From: Dinochytrium kinnereticum
Taxonomy: Eukaryota > Chytridiomycota > Chytridiomycetes > Chytridiales > Chytridiaceae
DNA length: 15,337 nt
Assembly: GCA_027604005.1 (NCBI GenBank)
Contig: JADGJT010000382.1
Coordinates: 1 to 15,337, forward strand
Direction of reading: 5' to 3'
The first letter of the stretch is position 1. Each line of letters begins with the position of its first letter. Of this stretch, positions 1 to 10,100 are shown piece after piece. The notes beneath the pieces are model-generated. The model saw nothing but the letters and a program-made list of their open reading frames with translations, did no database searches and had not been told where the DNA came from. Position numbers and translations under genes: made by a program.

Positions 1-90
1 CCCCCTGGTTCGACTCATCTGTCTCACACCTTCCATCCCCTTACCGACCCCTCATTCCCCCCCCCTGCCTTTCTCTCAAATCCCGCTTAG

Positions 91-1297
91 TTTCGGCTTC
101 ACCGTCGCCGAGGCCATGGCCTGTGGCACCCCCGCGGTGGTCGTCCGCGCTGGCGCCTTTGCCTCTGTCTACCGCATGATCGATGGATGGATGTTTGAAG
201 ACGGCAATATTGATGATTATGCGGGCCGTGTGGGCCGCGTGATGGCGGATGGTAAACTTGCGAGAAGGGTCTCGAGACGGGTGGCTGTGAATGGGTTTTG
301 GGTTGCCCGCGCGGTGTGGGATTTGTTGAGGTTGTATGTGTGGATTGTGGTTGGGGTGGGGTGGACGCAGAATAATTTTGGTATTTGTGTGGGGGGGGTG
401 GGGGGGGGTCGGGTGATGTTTTCTTATTCTTCTTTGTTTTGTCTTGTCTTTTTTTTTTTTTTTTTTTTTGGTTTGTGTTGTGTTGTTTTTTGTTTGGTGT
501 CGGGAAGCGAGTGGCCTGGGGCTGGTCGGTTTTTTTTGCGCCTGTTTTCTTTTCTTTTTTTTTTTTTTGTGTGTTGGGTTTTTGTGTGGGTTTAAGTTTT
601 TTTTCTGTATCCTTCTTGTCTTTTTTGAATTCTTTTTTTTTTATTCTCTTCTCAATCTCGTTTCTTTAATATCGCTCCTCACACTCTCTCAATATCGTTT
701 TCGAATTCAAAGCTTATTTTTTTTTTTTTTGTTGTTCCTTTTGTTTAATTTTCTCATACTCTCCGTCTCGTCTCTCTCCACGAAAAAGTTTTTCTCCTAC
801 GTATGTTGTTTGTTTTTTTGTTGTTGTTGTTGTTGTTGTTGCTCCTCCCCCTTTTAAGGAAAAAACGAAACAAACTGCAAACAAGATTCATTTGTTCAAC
901 GCTCCCATTTTCTTATTGTTCTTCGCATGCAGTGTACGAGGGTCTTCTACTAACCCCAGCTTGCAAGAGGTGTATTCCTGAAATCATTCCCAAGGTTCTC
1001 TTGGCACCCATTCTCATTGTTCTCACCGTCTTTCTTCTTCGGTTGATGATTTTCCTTCCGTCCCTCCCCTTCTCTTCCTCTGTTTCGCTTTCGCATTCTT
1101 GTGGGAGTTGTTTGTTGTTGCACGAGTGTGTTGTTTCAAAGAGGGTTACTTATGGCTCCTACCCCGAAACATCCGAAGGAAGAAGAAAAGCGCCTGCTGG
1201 TTCCCTTGCCAATATTCACTTTCCGACCGTCAGTCTCTCTGGCATAATAATAGAAAGAAATTCAAACCCCCATCTTTTTTTTGATTTGGTGGGTTGA
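91..1297 (+). CDS. 3' end of a GT4-type glycosyltransferase, partial, with C-terminal membrane anchor (spliced, tentative)
   Basis: Only the C-terminal part is in the window. After a likely intron end (acceptor cttag, positions 86-90) the frame reads FGFTVAEAMACGTPAVV, the classic nucleotide-sugar-binding motif of GT-B family 4 glycosyltransferases (usual form FG-x-x-x-x-EAMA-x-G-x-P-V-V, with the conserved Glu). About 70 residues follow that fit the end of the fold, up to WDLLRLY near 339. The best frame-preserving continuation is donor 381 (GTATTT) to acceptor 931-932. It joins a second exon beginning VYEGLLL, followed by a strongly hydrophobic stretch (VLLAPILIVLTVFLLRLMIF) that looks like a membrane anchor, and ends at the stop at 1295-1297. 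The family transfers sugar from an activated donor; the acceptor here is unknown. LYEGLL would align best directly after DLLRL, but the strong donor at 334 (GTATGT) gives the wrong phase, so the junction is unsure. The ATG at 116 is internal, not a start. The family call is firm; the exon structure is weak. Confidence 0.55.
449..469 (+). repeat. poly-T tract, 21 nt
   Basis: An uninterrupted run of T at 449-469 lies in the presumed intron. It is one of many T tracts between 440 and 740. Such runs are length-unstable and prone to sequencing error, which bears on the doubtful frame of the flanking exons. Confidence 0.9.
818..841 (+). repeat. (TTG)8 trinucleotide microsatellite
   Basis: Eight tandem TTG units lie directly upstream of a pyrimidine-rich stretch and about 90 nt before the presumed acceptor at 931-932. 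Open frames through it give poly-Leu or poly-Cys and look spurious. Confidence 0.9.
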
Positions 1298-2521
1298 TGC
1301 AGCGAGTTGCGATGAGGTGCTGGACCCAACATTCTGCTGAGCTACACGTGAGGGTTATTCGACTGCACGCAAGCAGCGACCAGCAGATCATCCACACCTC
1401 CATCACTTCCAGGAATGGCCATGTTGGAATGAATGGATGGAATAGATGCAATCTCTTATCTCACCATCACCCCTCCCCCCCCACCGCCTTGTGTGAGGCA
1501 CAGCCACCTCACCTTTGCACCTTTTTTTTTTGGCCTTTCAGATTGCTTCCTCTCTTTGGCGACGGACCCGCGCTGTTGTTGCTGTTACCCAACGCCGTCG
1601 TGCCACACTGAGGCTTGGTTTTTTCAAAAAAGAGATGGGTGGTCGACAGGTGAAGATGGTAACTGCCGTCAAGGAAGGAATGTGCTGGGGGTGTGTGGGT
1701 GGAATGTGAAGCGCATTTGGCATCAAGGGTCAAAGGAAGAATGATGTGAAGTTGTTGGGAGTAGAAGTTGGGCGCGTTCGATGGATAAAGAAAGATGGAG
1801 ACATCCCAAACGCCGCCGTTATCTTCATCTTCTTCTTTTTGTAAGGGTGGTGCTGCTGCTGAGTATTTTGATTTGAATTGTTTGTTTGGTTTTTATCTGC
1901 GTATCGCATGTTTTTCGGTGGTTTGGTGGGTTCATCAGTGATCGCACGGAACGGAAGGGATTGATTTTTTATTTTTTTAATAAACCCTTCCCCCTGGGTG
2001 GGCGTGACACCGGACGTAATTTGGGAGAGGTTTCATCAAGAGATCCAACATCCGTCCTTCCCTTCCGGGCTGCAGCCGTCACCACTCCTCACCCCATCTC
2101 CTCCGTCATCCATTGCCTTTGCCGGCACATCGCATCCCTCCTCACCATCGACCTCATTCCGTTTGATTATCCCTGGCGAGGAGTGAACGGGGAGGCATAA
2201 CTTGCTTGAAGTTGCTGGAGGAACATTACGCAAGGCAACAAGCAGAAGCCATTACAGGCTTGCATTGCGATAGCAAGTTGTTAAAGCTCCGTCCTGCTCA
2301 CAAACTATCCTTTCAAGTGGCCAGCGTCTCTTCATTCCTCCTTCCCTGAAAGAGTAACTTTGACGCTCACGTTCAAAAGGAGCCTAGCCTCTAATACTTT
2401 TGAATCAACATCCATCACCCCTCACCTCACGTTGAGCCTTCCACATCACCAACCAAGCCTGAACACCAGCAGTGGCCCGTCACATCACACTCAACCATTC
2501 CTCCAGAGACTCTTTGATAGA
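1298..2521. other. intergenic region, no gene recognised
   Basis: This 1.2-kb interval runs from the glycosyltransferase stop to the arrestin A start. Open frames on both strands are short, compositionally odd and resemble no family I know. It contains C and T homopolymers (for example 1472-1480 and 1522-1530) and a short T6-C-A6 near-palindrome at about 1620-1632. It presumably holds the 3' UTR of the upstream gene and the promoter and 5' UTR of arrestin A. Nested inverted repeats at 2199-2279 are listed separately. Confidence 0.6.
2199..2279. other. nested inverted repeats, possible folded element upstream of arrestin A
   Basis: AACTTGCT (2199-2206) is complementary to AGCAAGTT (2272-2279). 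Inside, CGCAA (2229-2233) is complementary to TTGCG (2265-2269), and AAGCC pairs with GGCTT across a six-base loop ATTACA. The arms could stack as one interrupted stem about 240-320 nt before the arrestin A start codon. The outer 8-bp match alone is expected by chance in a region this size, so this is only a candidate structure. Confidence 0.2.
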
Positions 2522-5500
2522 ATGGAAGAGAAGCAACCACTCGCCGAGGTTCTCGGCGCTGCAAACTCCCAACCAGCTCGCTCCCGATCCCCTTCAAATC
2601 CCCCACTAGCTGACCCTTCCATCGCCTCTTTCCTTCCCGCACCAACGCCACCTTCCACTGCTCAAGTAGCTCCTTCCTATCGTGTGGCAGCGAATCATAG
2701 CATGTTCATTGCAAAGGCGAGCAAGCTGTTTATGCTCTACGTTACGCTCGATAAGGAGTATGTTGAGTTTGCTGTGGGGGAACCTCCGAGGGTTCCTAAC
2801 TATCCGGTGTTTGGGGATGCCACGGAGGGTGGGCAGGTGGATGATGAGTTGCCGGGTTGTGAGTTTCTGTTTTTTTACGGTCTTTGCTTCTGTTCGCCCA
2901 GAAGCTTTCTGTGCTGTGGAAGTGGGAGCTGAACCTAACAGTTTGTTTTTTTTTTCTTTTGGCAGATGAGACACCAACGTCGGATGTGAAGGTTGTTCAT
3001 GAAGGCGTCATCTCTGGAACTGTGTTTATGAAAGTCATTGAGCCGATACCGAACCTCGAGTCGGTGCTTATTGGGGTTCAGGGTACGCTCTGCTTCTTTT
3101 TTTCTGTCATATTCTCCCCTCATCCCTTTCACGTAATTTCACTTTTTGCACGTTGCCCATCATACTGCTCCTGGATTTTAATGTGTTAACTAACTTATTT
3201 ACCTCAATTGCTTGACGCGCCATGGACGAACATTTCACTCTCCTTCCTGCTCAACACTTTTATTCGTGTCAATAGGCTACCTGGACGTCAACGCGCCTGC
3301 AGTCCTTCAGAAGGTGTTCCCGCAGCGCACGGCAGCCTCTGGAGCTGTGTGGGAGGCCGAGAAGCTTTCGCGCAAGTTCCTCTGGCATCAGTTCATCCTG
3401 TTCAAGACGCTCGACCGCGACGCGAACAAGCGCAAGGTGCTTGGAGTGGGCCTGGTGAGTGAGTGTGGGCCCTTTCCCTAAGGCTCGGGTTCAGACGATG
3501 GGGGAAGGGGCACTTCAAGCATTTTTTATTTTTTATTTTTACTTCACTTGCTTCTTCCTGGAGTTTTTGGGTTTGGTGTGACGCACGTGTGTGACATACG
3601 CTGAGTTTGAACGCTTGCATCTGACAACCTTATCGGCTCACGCAGCTGAATATTCCCTGGGATATTCTCGCATGTGTCTCTCTCCCCCCTTTTGATGCTT
3701 TTTTTGCTGTTTGAAGAGCCAGGATAAGCAGCAACCTGCTAACACACCTCACCTCACCTCAGCACAAGTTCCCTTTCCATATCCACATCACACATCCAAT
3801 CCCTACGTCCTCTATCACCCCAGGAAATCTCTCGGGCTTTGTCATTCGGTATGCCGCGCAGGCGTCCACGCGCTTTTCTGTTCTCGACCCCTTCACATTC
3901 ATGTCCCAGGAGGTCTCCATGTCTTCGCGAGAAATTCCATTCACAGTTCTCAAAACGCACGTGAATCGCACCCCCTCTAACGAGGATCTACACGCAGCTG
4001 GCGGTCAGGAGGCGACCACGTTTAATCTGGAGGAAGGCGACGGTGAGGAGCTGGATGCTAGAGATGTTATTCGTGGGCTTTATTATAATACGAGTGCTCG
4101 GTATCATGGAAGCGCTGGGGCCTCTGCTTCTGTTTCGAATGTTGAGGTGGAGCAACCTCTTTTGAATCGACGACGGAACTCGGCGGGCAGGCTTGATGGG
4201 CAGGGTGCTGGATTGGTGCTTAACTCCTCTTCGCAGGACTCGCCTGGCGAGTCTCGAGCTCTCTCTACCGCACTGTCTGTCGCGACTTTGGATTCAGTGA
4301 GCACTAGAATCACCGATGTGGAAGTACACCCTCTTAAAGCAAAGGACGATACGACCGATCCCACTACATCTACTGACCCTGATGAGGTTTCCTCAGCTGG
4401 CAACACTCCTGCCGCCATGGAAGACCCCACCAGGGAGGGGGACCACGTGTATCTCGAACCCCCACCTTCCTACCCGGCGCACCTCCCAGTCTTCGTCTCA
4501 CCCCCTGAGCTGATCGTGACCCCCCCAGAAGCCGCAACAACTCCCTCTTCAGCCTCTACCTCTTCTGCCACACTGGATGAACCCTCTGCGTCGACTTTCC
4601 ACTCTGCATTACCGCCAGTCGTTCGGCCAGCCGTTCCAAGGAGGGATCGCTCTGCACAGACCTTTTCTGGGGTTTCAAAGGATGGGCTGCTTGCGTGGGA
4701 AATGGTGATTCCTGGGGGGTTTGTGCCGCTTAGAGGGGAGAATTCGAATTTTGGATGTGAGTTAAGGGTGATGGCTATTGAGAGTGCGGTTGGGGGTGCA
4801 TGTATTGGGGAGGGGGAGGGGAAGGCTGGAAGGGGGGTTCGGAAAGTGGGGAGGGCGAGTGGATCTTTTGGACAGGTTCTGGCGTTTAGGTTTGTTTCTT
4901 TCCTTGTTTTTTTGTTTTGTTTTTTTTGAGATTCTATACCCGGTTAGAATGGTTGTTTTTTGTTTTTTTTCTCTCTTTTAAATGTACCTGGCTTGAGGAG
5001 GTGTACTGACTTATAAAACTTACATGTTTTTTTTCCTTTTTTCTAGAATAAAGGCAAGGGCGGCTGCTAGGCGAGGTTTTCCTGTAAGTTCAAAGGGGGC
5101 GTTTTTTTTGTATAGTGTTGTTATGCATTCTAACCACAAATAATTCAATTTAATCAACAAGGCTGAACGTTCGATCCAAGAGGTGCTCGAAGAATCTATT
5201 ATAACCAAACAAGGCGCGGCTCCGACTTCATATTCACCTTCCTCAACTATCTCCAATAACACACGTGGTTATAGTAACCGTAAGCGATCTCCATCTCCCG
5301 AGCACAACCAACAGCGAAGCCGATTGGCAAGACTGTCCATCGCTTCTATGCGGTCTCCATCCAGCGCCAGAACTAGCAAATTTAACCTTAGAGGCGCCAG
5401 AAGTGTCTCAGCGCTTCAGCACGCCGCTGCTGCTCAGAATGCTAAAGAGAGTCAGGAGACTAGCGGGCTCAGGGCTAGACATTCTTTGGAGAGCGTCTCT

Positions 5501-6619
5501 GCTGCTGCAGGACCTTCTGGATTGACTGCTCCGGATCTTCGTGAGGGGAGGAGCTTATCGGATTCCGGAAGGAGAGAGGGGAGGGGACGATCCACGGGTC
5601 GAAGGGGAAGAGAGGAGGAGGGAATGTCGGATGAGGATGAGCATGAGGAAGTGTTTGATCCTGTTCGGACTTATGTTTATAAGTTTCAGTTTTCGTTGCC
5701 GTTTGGGTTGTCGGTGGGGAAGTCGTCCACGGCGGCTTCGACGGGCAGGGCAAGAAGTTCGTCGAGACCGAGAGGCGGGTCATCGCGGCCTTCTTCTCCT
5801 ACCCCGGATCAGGGCCACGGTGGTGGTGGTGGTGGTGGTGGTGGTGGTGGTGGTGGACCGTCAGTTGGGATGTTGGAGGGAGTAGGGAGCAAAATTATTC
5901 ATCATCCTACACTTCAACCTACACTTTGCATTGGGGGAAGTGGGACTACTGTTATTGTTCCGACGATTCGACCTGCGAGGATCTTGATTGACGAGCCTCA
6001 CTTTCCTGCACCTGCTGCTTCCGTAGGATCGCCCACCATTACACCTTCATCGTCCCTTCCTTCGCCCCCTGAAACGCCTCGCAGCGAATCCTCTGGTCCT
6101 TCCGCGCCTCTTGCAACCGACGTTGAACCTGAAGAGGTTATTATGGCACCTCGGAAGTGGGATTTGGGGTTGGCTGACCTGTCCATTCGTCAGGGTCTCG
6201 CAGCTGGATCTGGGACGATCGAGGGCGACTCTGAGGAAGCTGACGTGATACGATCCCACTACATTCGCATCAAGTTACCTTACGAGATTCTCGTTGCGGA
6301 GGAGGACATTGAGGGGGGTGAAGCTGATGAAGGGGTCCTAAGAACGATTTCGGTTGGGAAGTGGACCCTTGGGGGATTGTTTTCGAGTTTGAAGGAGGCG
6401 GTGGGGGTGGCTGCCTCTGCTTCTTCTGGGGTGAGCAGTGGAGGGGGGAGACGGAGGAGGGGAAGTACCAGGGGGGGACAGGGGGGCGTTGCTGAGGCTG
6501 GAGGTGTTGGAGATATTGGAAAGGAAATTGCGGCGGCTTTTGAGATTGGAAGGAGGGTTAGGAAGAGGATCCTTGCTGTTGAGGTGCCAATTGCCGTAGG
6601 AGTTTCTCATGTGCCTTGA
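2522..6619 (+). CDS. arrestin-like adaptor protein A, 6 exons, 1084 aa, with PPxY motif
   Basis: Exons are 2522-2858, 2966-3082, 3276-3454, 3763-4889, 5047-5083 and 5162-6619 (intron phases 1, 1, 0, 2, 0). The product looks like an alpha-arrestin, a family that in fungi recruits Nedd4/Rsp5-type ubiquitin ligases to membrane transporters and drives their endocytosis. An arrestin-N-like beta domain spans about residues 60-275 and includes GVISGTVFMKV, GYLDVNAP, HKFPFHI and a strand ending IPFTVLK. A Ser/Pro-rich, probably disordered linker covers about 280-505. It carries PPSY (445-448), a canonical WW-domain ligand. The arrestin-C-like part starts at FSGVSKDG (512) and is interrupted by a low-complexity segment (about 615-870) with 13 glycines; it resumes around HYIRIKLPYEILVA and KRILAVEVPIAVGV before the stop. 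ATG 2522 is the first in-frame ATG; the frame upstream opens only at a TTG. Gene B downstream is its paralogue. Family assignment is by fold-like pattern, so subfamily and cargo are unknown. Confidence 0.8.
3738..3743 (+). promoter_or_regulatory. intron branch-site candidate GCTAAC
   Basis: A TGCTAAC sequence lies about 20 nt before the acceptor CAG at 3760-3762. This supports the unusually long third intron of arrestin A (3455-3762, 308 nt) and the choice of that acceptor over the earlier CGCAG near 3645, which would lead into a frame that soon stops. The chosen acceptor restores the family-typical HKFPF strand. Confidence 0.6.
4462..4473 (+). other. codons for the PPSY (PPxY) WW-domain-binding motif of arrestin A
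   Basis: The frame reads EPPPSYP in the disordered linker between the two arrestin lobes. PPxY is the docking site used by alpha-arrestins for the WW domains of Nedd4/Rsp5-type HECT ligases (established for the family). Binding here is inferred from the motif only. Confidence 0.65.
5819..5857 (+). repeat. (GGT)12-GGA microsatellite coding for 13 glycines
   Basis: Twelve GGT codons and one GGA encode glycines 819-831 of arrestin A, inside the low-complexity insert of its C-terminal lobe. The repeat is pure at DNA level, so it is probably length-polymorphic; changes by whole units would keep the frame. Confidence 0.95.
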
Positions 6620-7196
6620 GCGTTGCTGTTGGTTTTTAGGTTGACTAGTCTTTTTCTCAATTCCCTGATTCGATTTTGGTATTTTTACATTCTATTATGC
6701 TTGTTTGTTTGTTATTGTTTGACTTTAGTCTAGTTGTTGTTTTTTTTTTCACTTGTTACTTTGACGTCTAAAAAAACAGGAACCTCTTCTTCTTTTTTTT
6801 AAAACTTTTCTTTTATCTCGGTCCCCACATACAATGAAAAAGATAGCAGTATTGTACTATTTAAGCACGGTTGATTTTTCTTCAGCGCCTAATGTTCTAT
6901 CGTGGTGTTGTTTTACTCTTTTTTGCTTTTCGTGAACGTGTGTTCTGGTGAATTGCTGGCTTTTTCAACACCTTTCCTTACCTCCCTCTCTCTGAGATCT
7001 GGTCCTTTTTTGGTTGGGTGAGGCTCGATAAGATCGAAGACTTGTCAATTGCAAAGACAAGGTTTTCGAAGAAGGTTGATACAGATCTTGGAAACGACTT
7101 GACGCTCAAACTCAGCTCATACGACGAGCATCACCACCCTAGATCGGGTATCTTTTTCAACGGACCCCTTCACAATCCCGTGCTGAAGATCCCGCG
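6620..7196. other. intergenic region between the two arrestin paralogues
   Basis: This 577-nt interval separates the arrestin A stop from the arrestin B start and shows no credible gene on either strand. The first half is A/T-rich with T tracts (for example 6740-6750) and probably holds the 3' UTR of A. The second half should hold the promoter and leader of B. The decamer TTGACGCTCA at 7099-7108 also occurs upstream of A (2360-2369). Confidence 0.6.
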
Positions 7197-10100
7197 ATGC
7201 CCTCATCTTCAAACGCCTCATCCTCACACGCGTCCTCAGGCATGCCCCCTTCAACAACCACCCCTGCGAGCTCAACTGGAACGATGCGATCGAGGAGACA
7301 ACCCATCGCCGCCGCTGCACGTTCCGCATCATCATCTTCATCCCACCCTGAAAAGCAGCCTCTTCACCTTCTCACCTCTTCATCGACTTGCCCTTCCACA
7401 CCTGCAATTGGAAACTCAAATCCCTTTACGTCGCCCTCGCCGCAACCACCTCCAGTCTCTCTTGCGGCAGAAGTCCGACCTAGAAGCATTTGGAGACGAA
7501 TGTCCACTTTGGATATTGCTGGCGCATTGAAGGGGTCGAGTGGTGGTGATTCCATGGGGAGTGTTCGAGTCGTGCTGGATCGGTCTGTTGCGGAGATTTT
7601 GGTGACGGGACAGATGGTGCCGCCTAGTCTTGGGTGGTTGCCTGAGTATGGAGATCCAATGCATGGGTGTGATGGGGATGAGCTACCTGATTGTGAGTGT
7701 TTGTTTTCGGTGAAGTGGGCAAGATCTGTTGTCTTTGATTTTGTTGGTTCATCGAAGTTCTGACTGGTTCTTTTGGGTGTAGATGTTTCGCCACCGCGTG
7801 AGGTGACAGAGAATGGGTACTTATCGGGAAAGGTTGCCCTGAACCTTGAGAAGCCCATGACGAATATCCAGTCCATCACTGTCCGTGTGGTTGGTTCGTT
7901 CATTTCTTCTCACCTCTCCATTTTTCTTTGCGCTCTTTTTTCTCTCGCGTTTCTAAAAGATGTGATGCGCTGAATTCTTTTCCCAGGTGTTCTGGAGATT
8001 GACAGCTTTGGGATCGTGAACTCCCGCATTGGATGCGAGACTGAACCGATTTTGAGACGAGTTTTGTCGCTCAATATGGAGTTGCAAAGATTCTCCTCAA
8101 CTGATGTTCTTCCAGCGGGGAAGGTTAGCTTCATTTGTCTTATTTCGCTGGCATTGAGAAACTTAAGTCCTAACCACCCAAAAAGCATGTTTACCCCTTT
8201 GTCGCCGAAATCCCCGGCTCCTCTCCATCCTCTACTATCGTCCCATATATGACCATAAAATATACAGTCGACGCCGTTGTCTCCCGCCATGAACAGCCTC
8301 CCTACGTCGCCCCCTTTGAATCATTCAGTGTAATCCGACTGCGACAATTTGATCCGCCCCCAGGGAGTGAGGATGGCCCAAGGGACTCCAACCACGATGG
8401 TATGCAAAATACTCAGGATCATGATAGTACCGCTACAACATCAACGTCCTTTCAAACTTCTCCGCCAACTACCCCTCATTCCGCAGTAAATGGGCTCGGC
8501 ATTCTTCGCCGGCGATCGCCATCCTTTCTCACAGCACCGTCTCTCTTGGCTTCGACGAGGGCGAGGAGGAGTAGATCTGTGTCTCCTTTGAGGGCCATCG
8601 TGCAGCATTTCTCAGAGGCTCTGAGCCCAGTTGCATTTGGGGGGGATTTGTTGGGAGTTCCGGGGTCTGACCGCAGTAGCAGGAATGTTACGGGCAATGC
8701 GCCTTTGACGGTTTCAGGAGAGGCGCCAAATCAGGCTGAGTCGCCGACTGTGGGGTCCATTCTGGTGACTTCGCCAGCTGAGCGAGACAACGATACTCTT
8801 GAAGTCATTAATAATCCCTCTCCCGTCGTTGAAATTTCGACCTCGAACGCAACGGGCTCTAACGATCCGCACCAAAAGGCATCAGTGTCAGAGGCGTCCT
8901 CTGACTCCTGTGATGAAGGCGATTTAGCGTCCTCGAATTCTTCCAACACCACACCTTCAAGCGAATCAAGAGTGACGACTGCAGCGGATGTTCCAAATTA
9001 TAGCAACTCACCCTCTCGATCACGAATACGGTCTTCTGCGGAATCGCTATTCTCTGTCACTACCCTTGATGATGCTCATTTGCATGTCCCGCACCGCTCA
9101 ACCTTTTCGGGAGTCACTGAGGATGGTGCCGTGATGTGGGAATGCAGCCTACTACCTGCTGTCCCAGCGGATGCGAAGGAGGTTTCGGTTGATTTGGTGT
9201 TAAGTGTTATGAGAGCCGACACGGATTTTGAATGTGGGGTAAAGAAACTGGAGAGCATTTTTGCCTGCGTTAGGGAGGCTACTATGTATAGGTAGAGTTA
9301 CTTCTATTGCTTTTGTTCATTTAAGGAATGGGCATGGTTTTCTTGTGTTTTTTTTATTTCTTAATAAATTTTCTTTCTTTCGCTGGCGTATAGGATTGTT
9401 CTTATTGGTCGATCTACAAGGGTGAGTTATAATTTGATTCCTTTTCTCGTCGTAAACACTCTTGTATTAAAAGGTCTCCGATTGTATTTAGGCCCGATAC
9501 CCGAAGAAAATCCCAGAGGAGCGAGTCCGTGGAAAGTTATCTATTAAACCAAAATTTGCCGAAAGTGAGTCCATTGCTCGTACGAAAACTCTTGAGTTAG
9601 CCTAACCCATCTCTCTTCTTCTTAGTAGAGCCCACGGACTCTTCTCCTATATGCGAGGACCTTCGATTCCACATAACCATTCCGATTAACCCCACCCGCT
9701 CCTCCTCCTATGCTGCACAAACCTCTATCTATACCTCGCACACTGGCAAACCCCTCAACCTTCTACCTGACCTTGTCGAAAAGGAAGTTGATCGCCATCA
9801 TCACTTCAGGATCTCGGTGCCGTATGTTCTGAGAAAGAGGCAGAACGCCGATTTCGGAGATTGGTATCAGGGGATAAGACGGAATAAGGTTCTTGAAATC
9901 CTTGTACCCTTTAAGGTTGTTGTTCTCTCAAAGGACGGTAAGTTTCCTTGGGAAATGACGCCTGCCCAGGCCCCCGCTTCAATTCCGAGAGAGATTCCGG
10001 TGCCAACGGATGCGGTACCGTCGTATGAGGTCGCTATAGCGTCTTCTCCGCCGCTTATTCAGCGATCAGCGTCATCCACGGCGCCTCAAACCATACCTGC

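Larger units (their letters stand above)
381..932 (+). other. probable long intron of the glycosyltransferase gene, homopolymer-rich
   Basis: This stretch lies between the glycosyltransferase exon and the exon encoding the hydrophobic C-terminus. It starts GTATTT, ends GCAG and holds no credible coding sequence. It is dominated by G runs (391-407), long T tracts (449-469 and several of 9-13 nt) and a TTG repeat. At about 550 nt it is much longer than the other introns in the window. It may instead contain an unrecognised exon or the real 3' end of the gene. Confidence 0.4.

Noticed and set aside
444..857. Phe-rich and Cys/Leu-rich open frames
   Set aside because: They are translations of poly-T and TTG repeats in an intron-like region and not genes.
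1300..1400. tRNA-like strings (CTGAGCTACACG and TTCGACT)
   Set aside because: The pieces resemble a D arm and a T loop, but no cloverleaf with paired acceptor, anticodon and T stems can be formed on either strand.
1294..1744. Several overlapping 60-105 codon frames on both strands
   Set aside because: No family resemblance, mutually overlapping, His/Pro-rich from C-rich DNA; consistent with random open frames.
2360..2521. N-terminal extension of arrestin A
   Set aside because: The frame is open here but begins at a TTG, with no ATG before 2522. Its composition resembles untranslated leader.
3640..3720. Acceptor CGCAG near 3645 as the end of arrestin A intron 3
   Set aside because: It leads to a stop codon shortly after. 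The acceptor at 3762, with a TGCTAAC branch site, restores the conserved HKFPF strand in phase.
7018..7530. 170-codon plus-strand frame overlapping the start of arrestin B
   Set aside because: A shifted frame over Ser/Pro-coding DNA. Only the 7197 frame continues by in-phase splicing into arrestin motifs.
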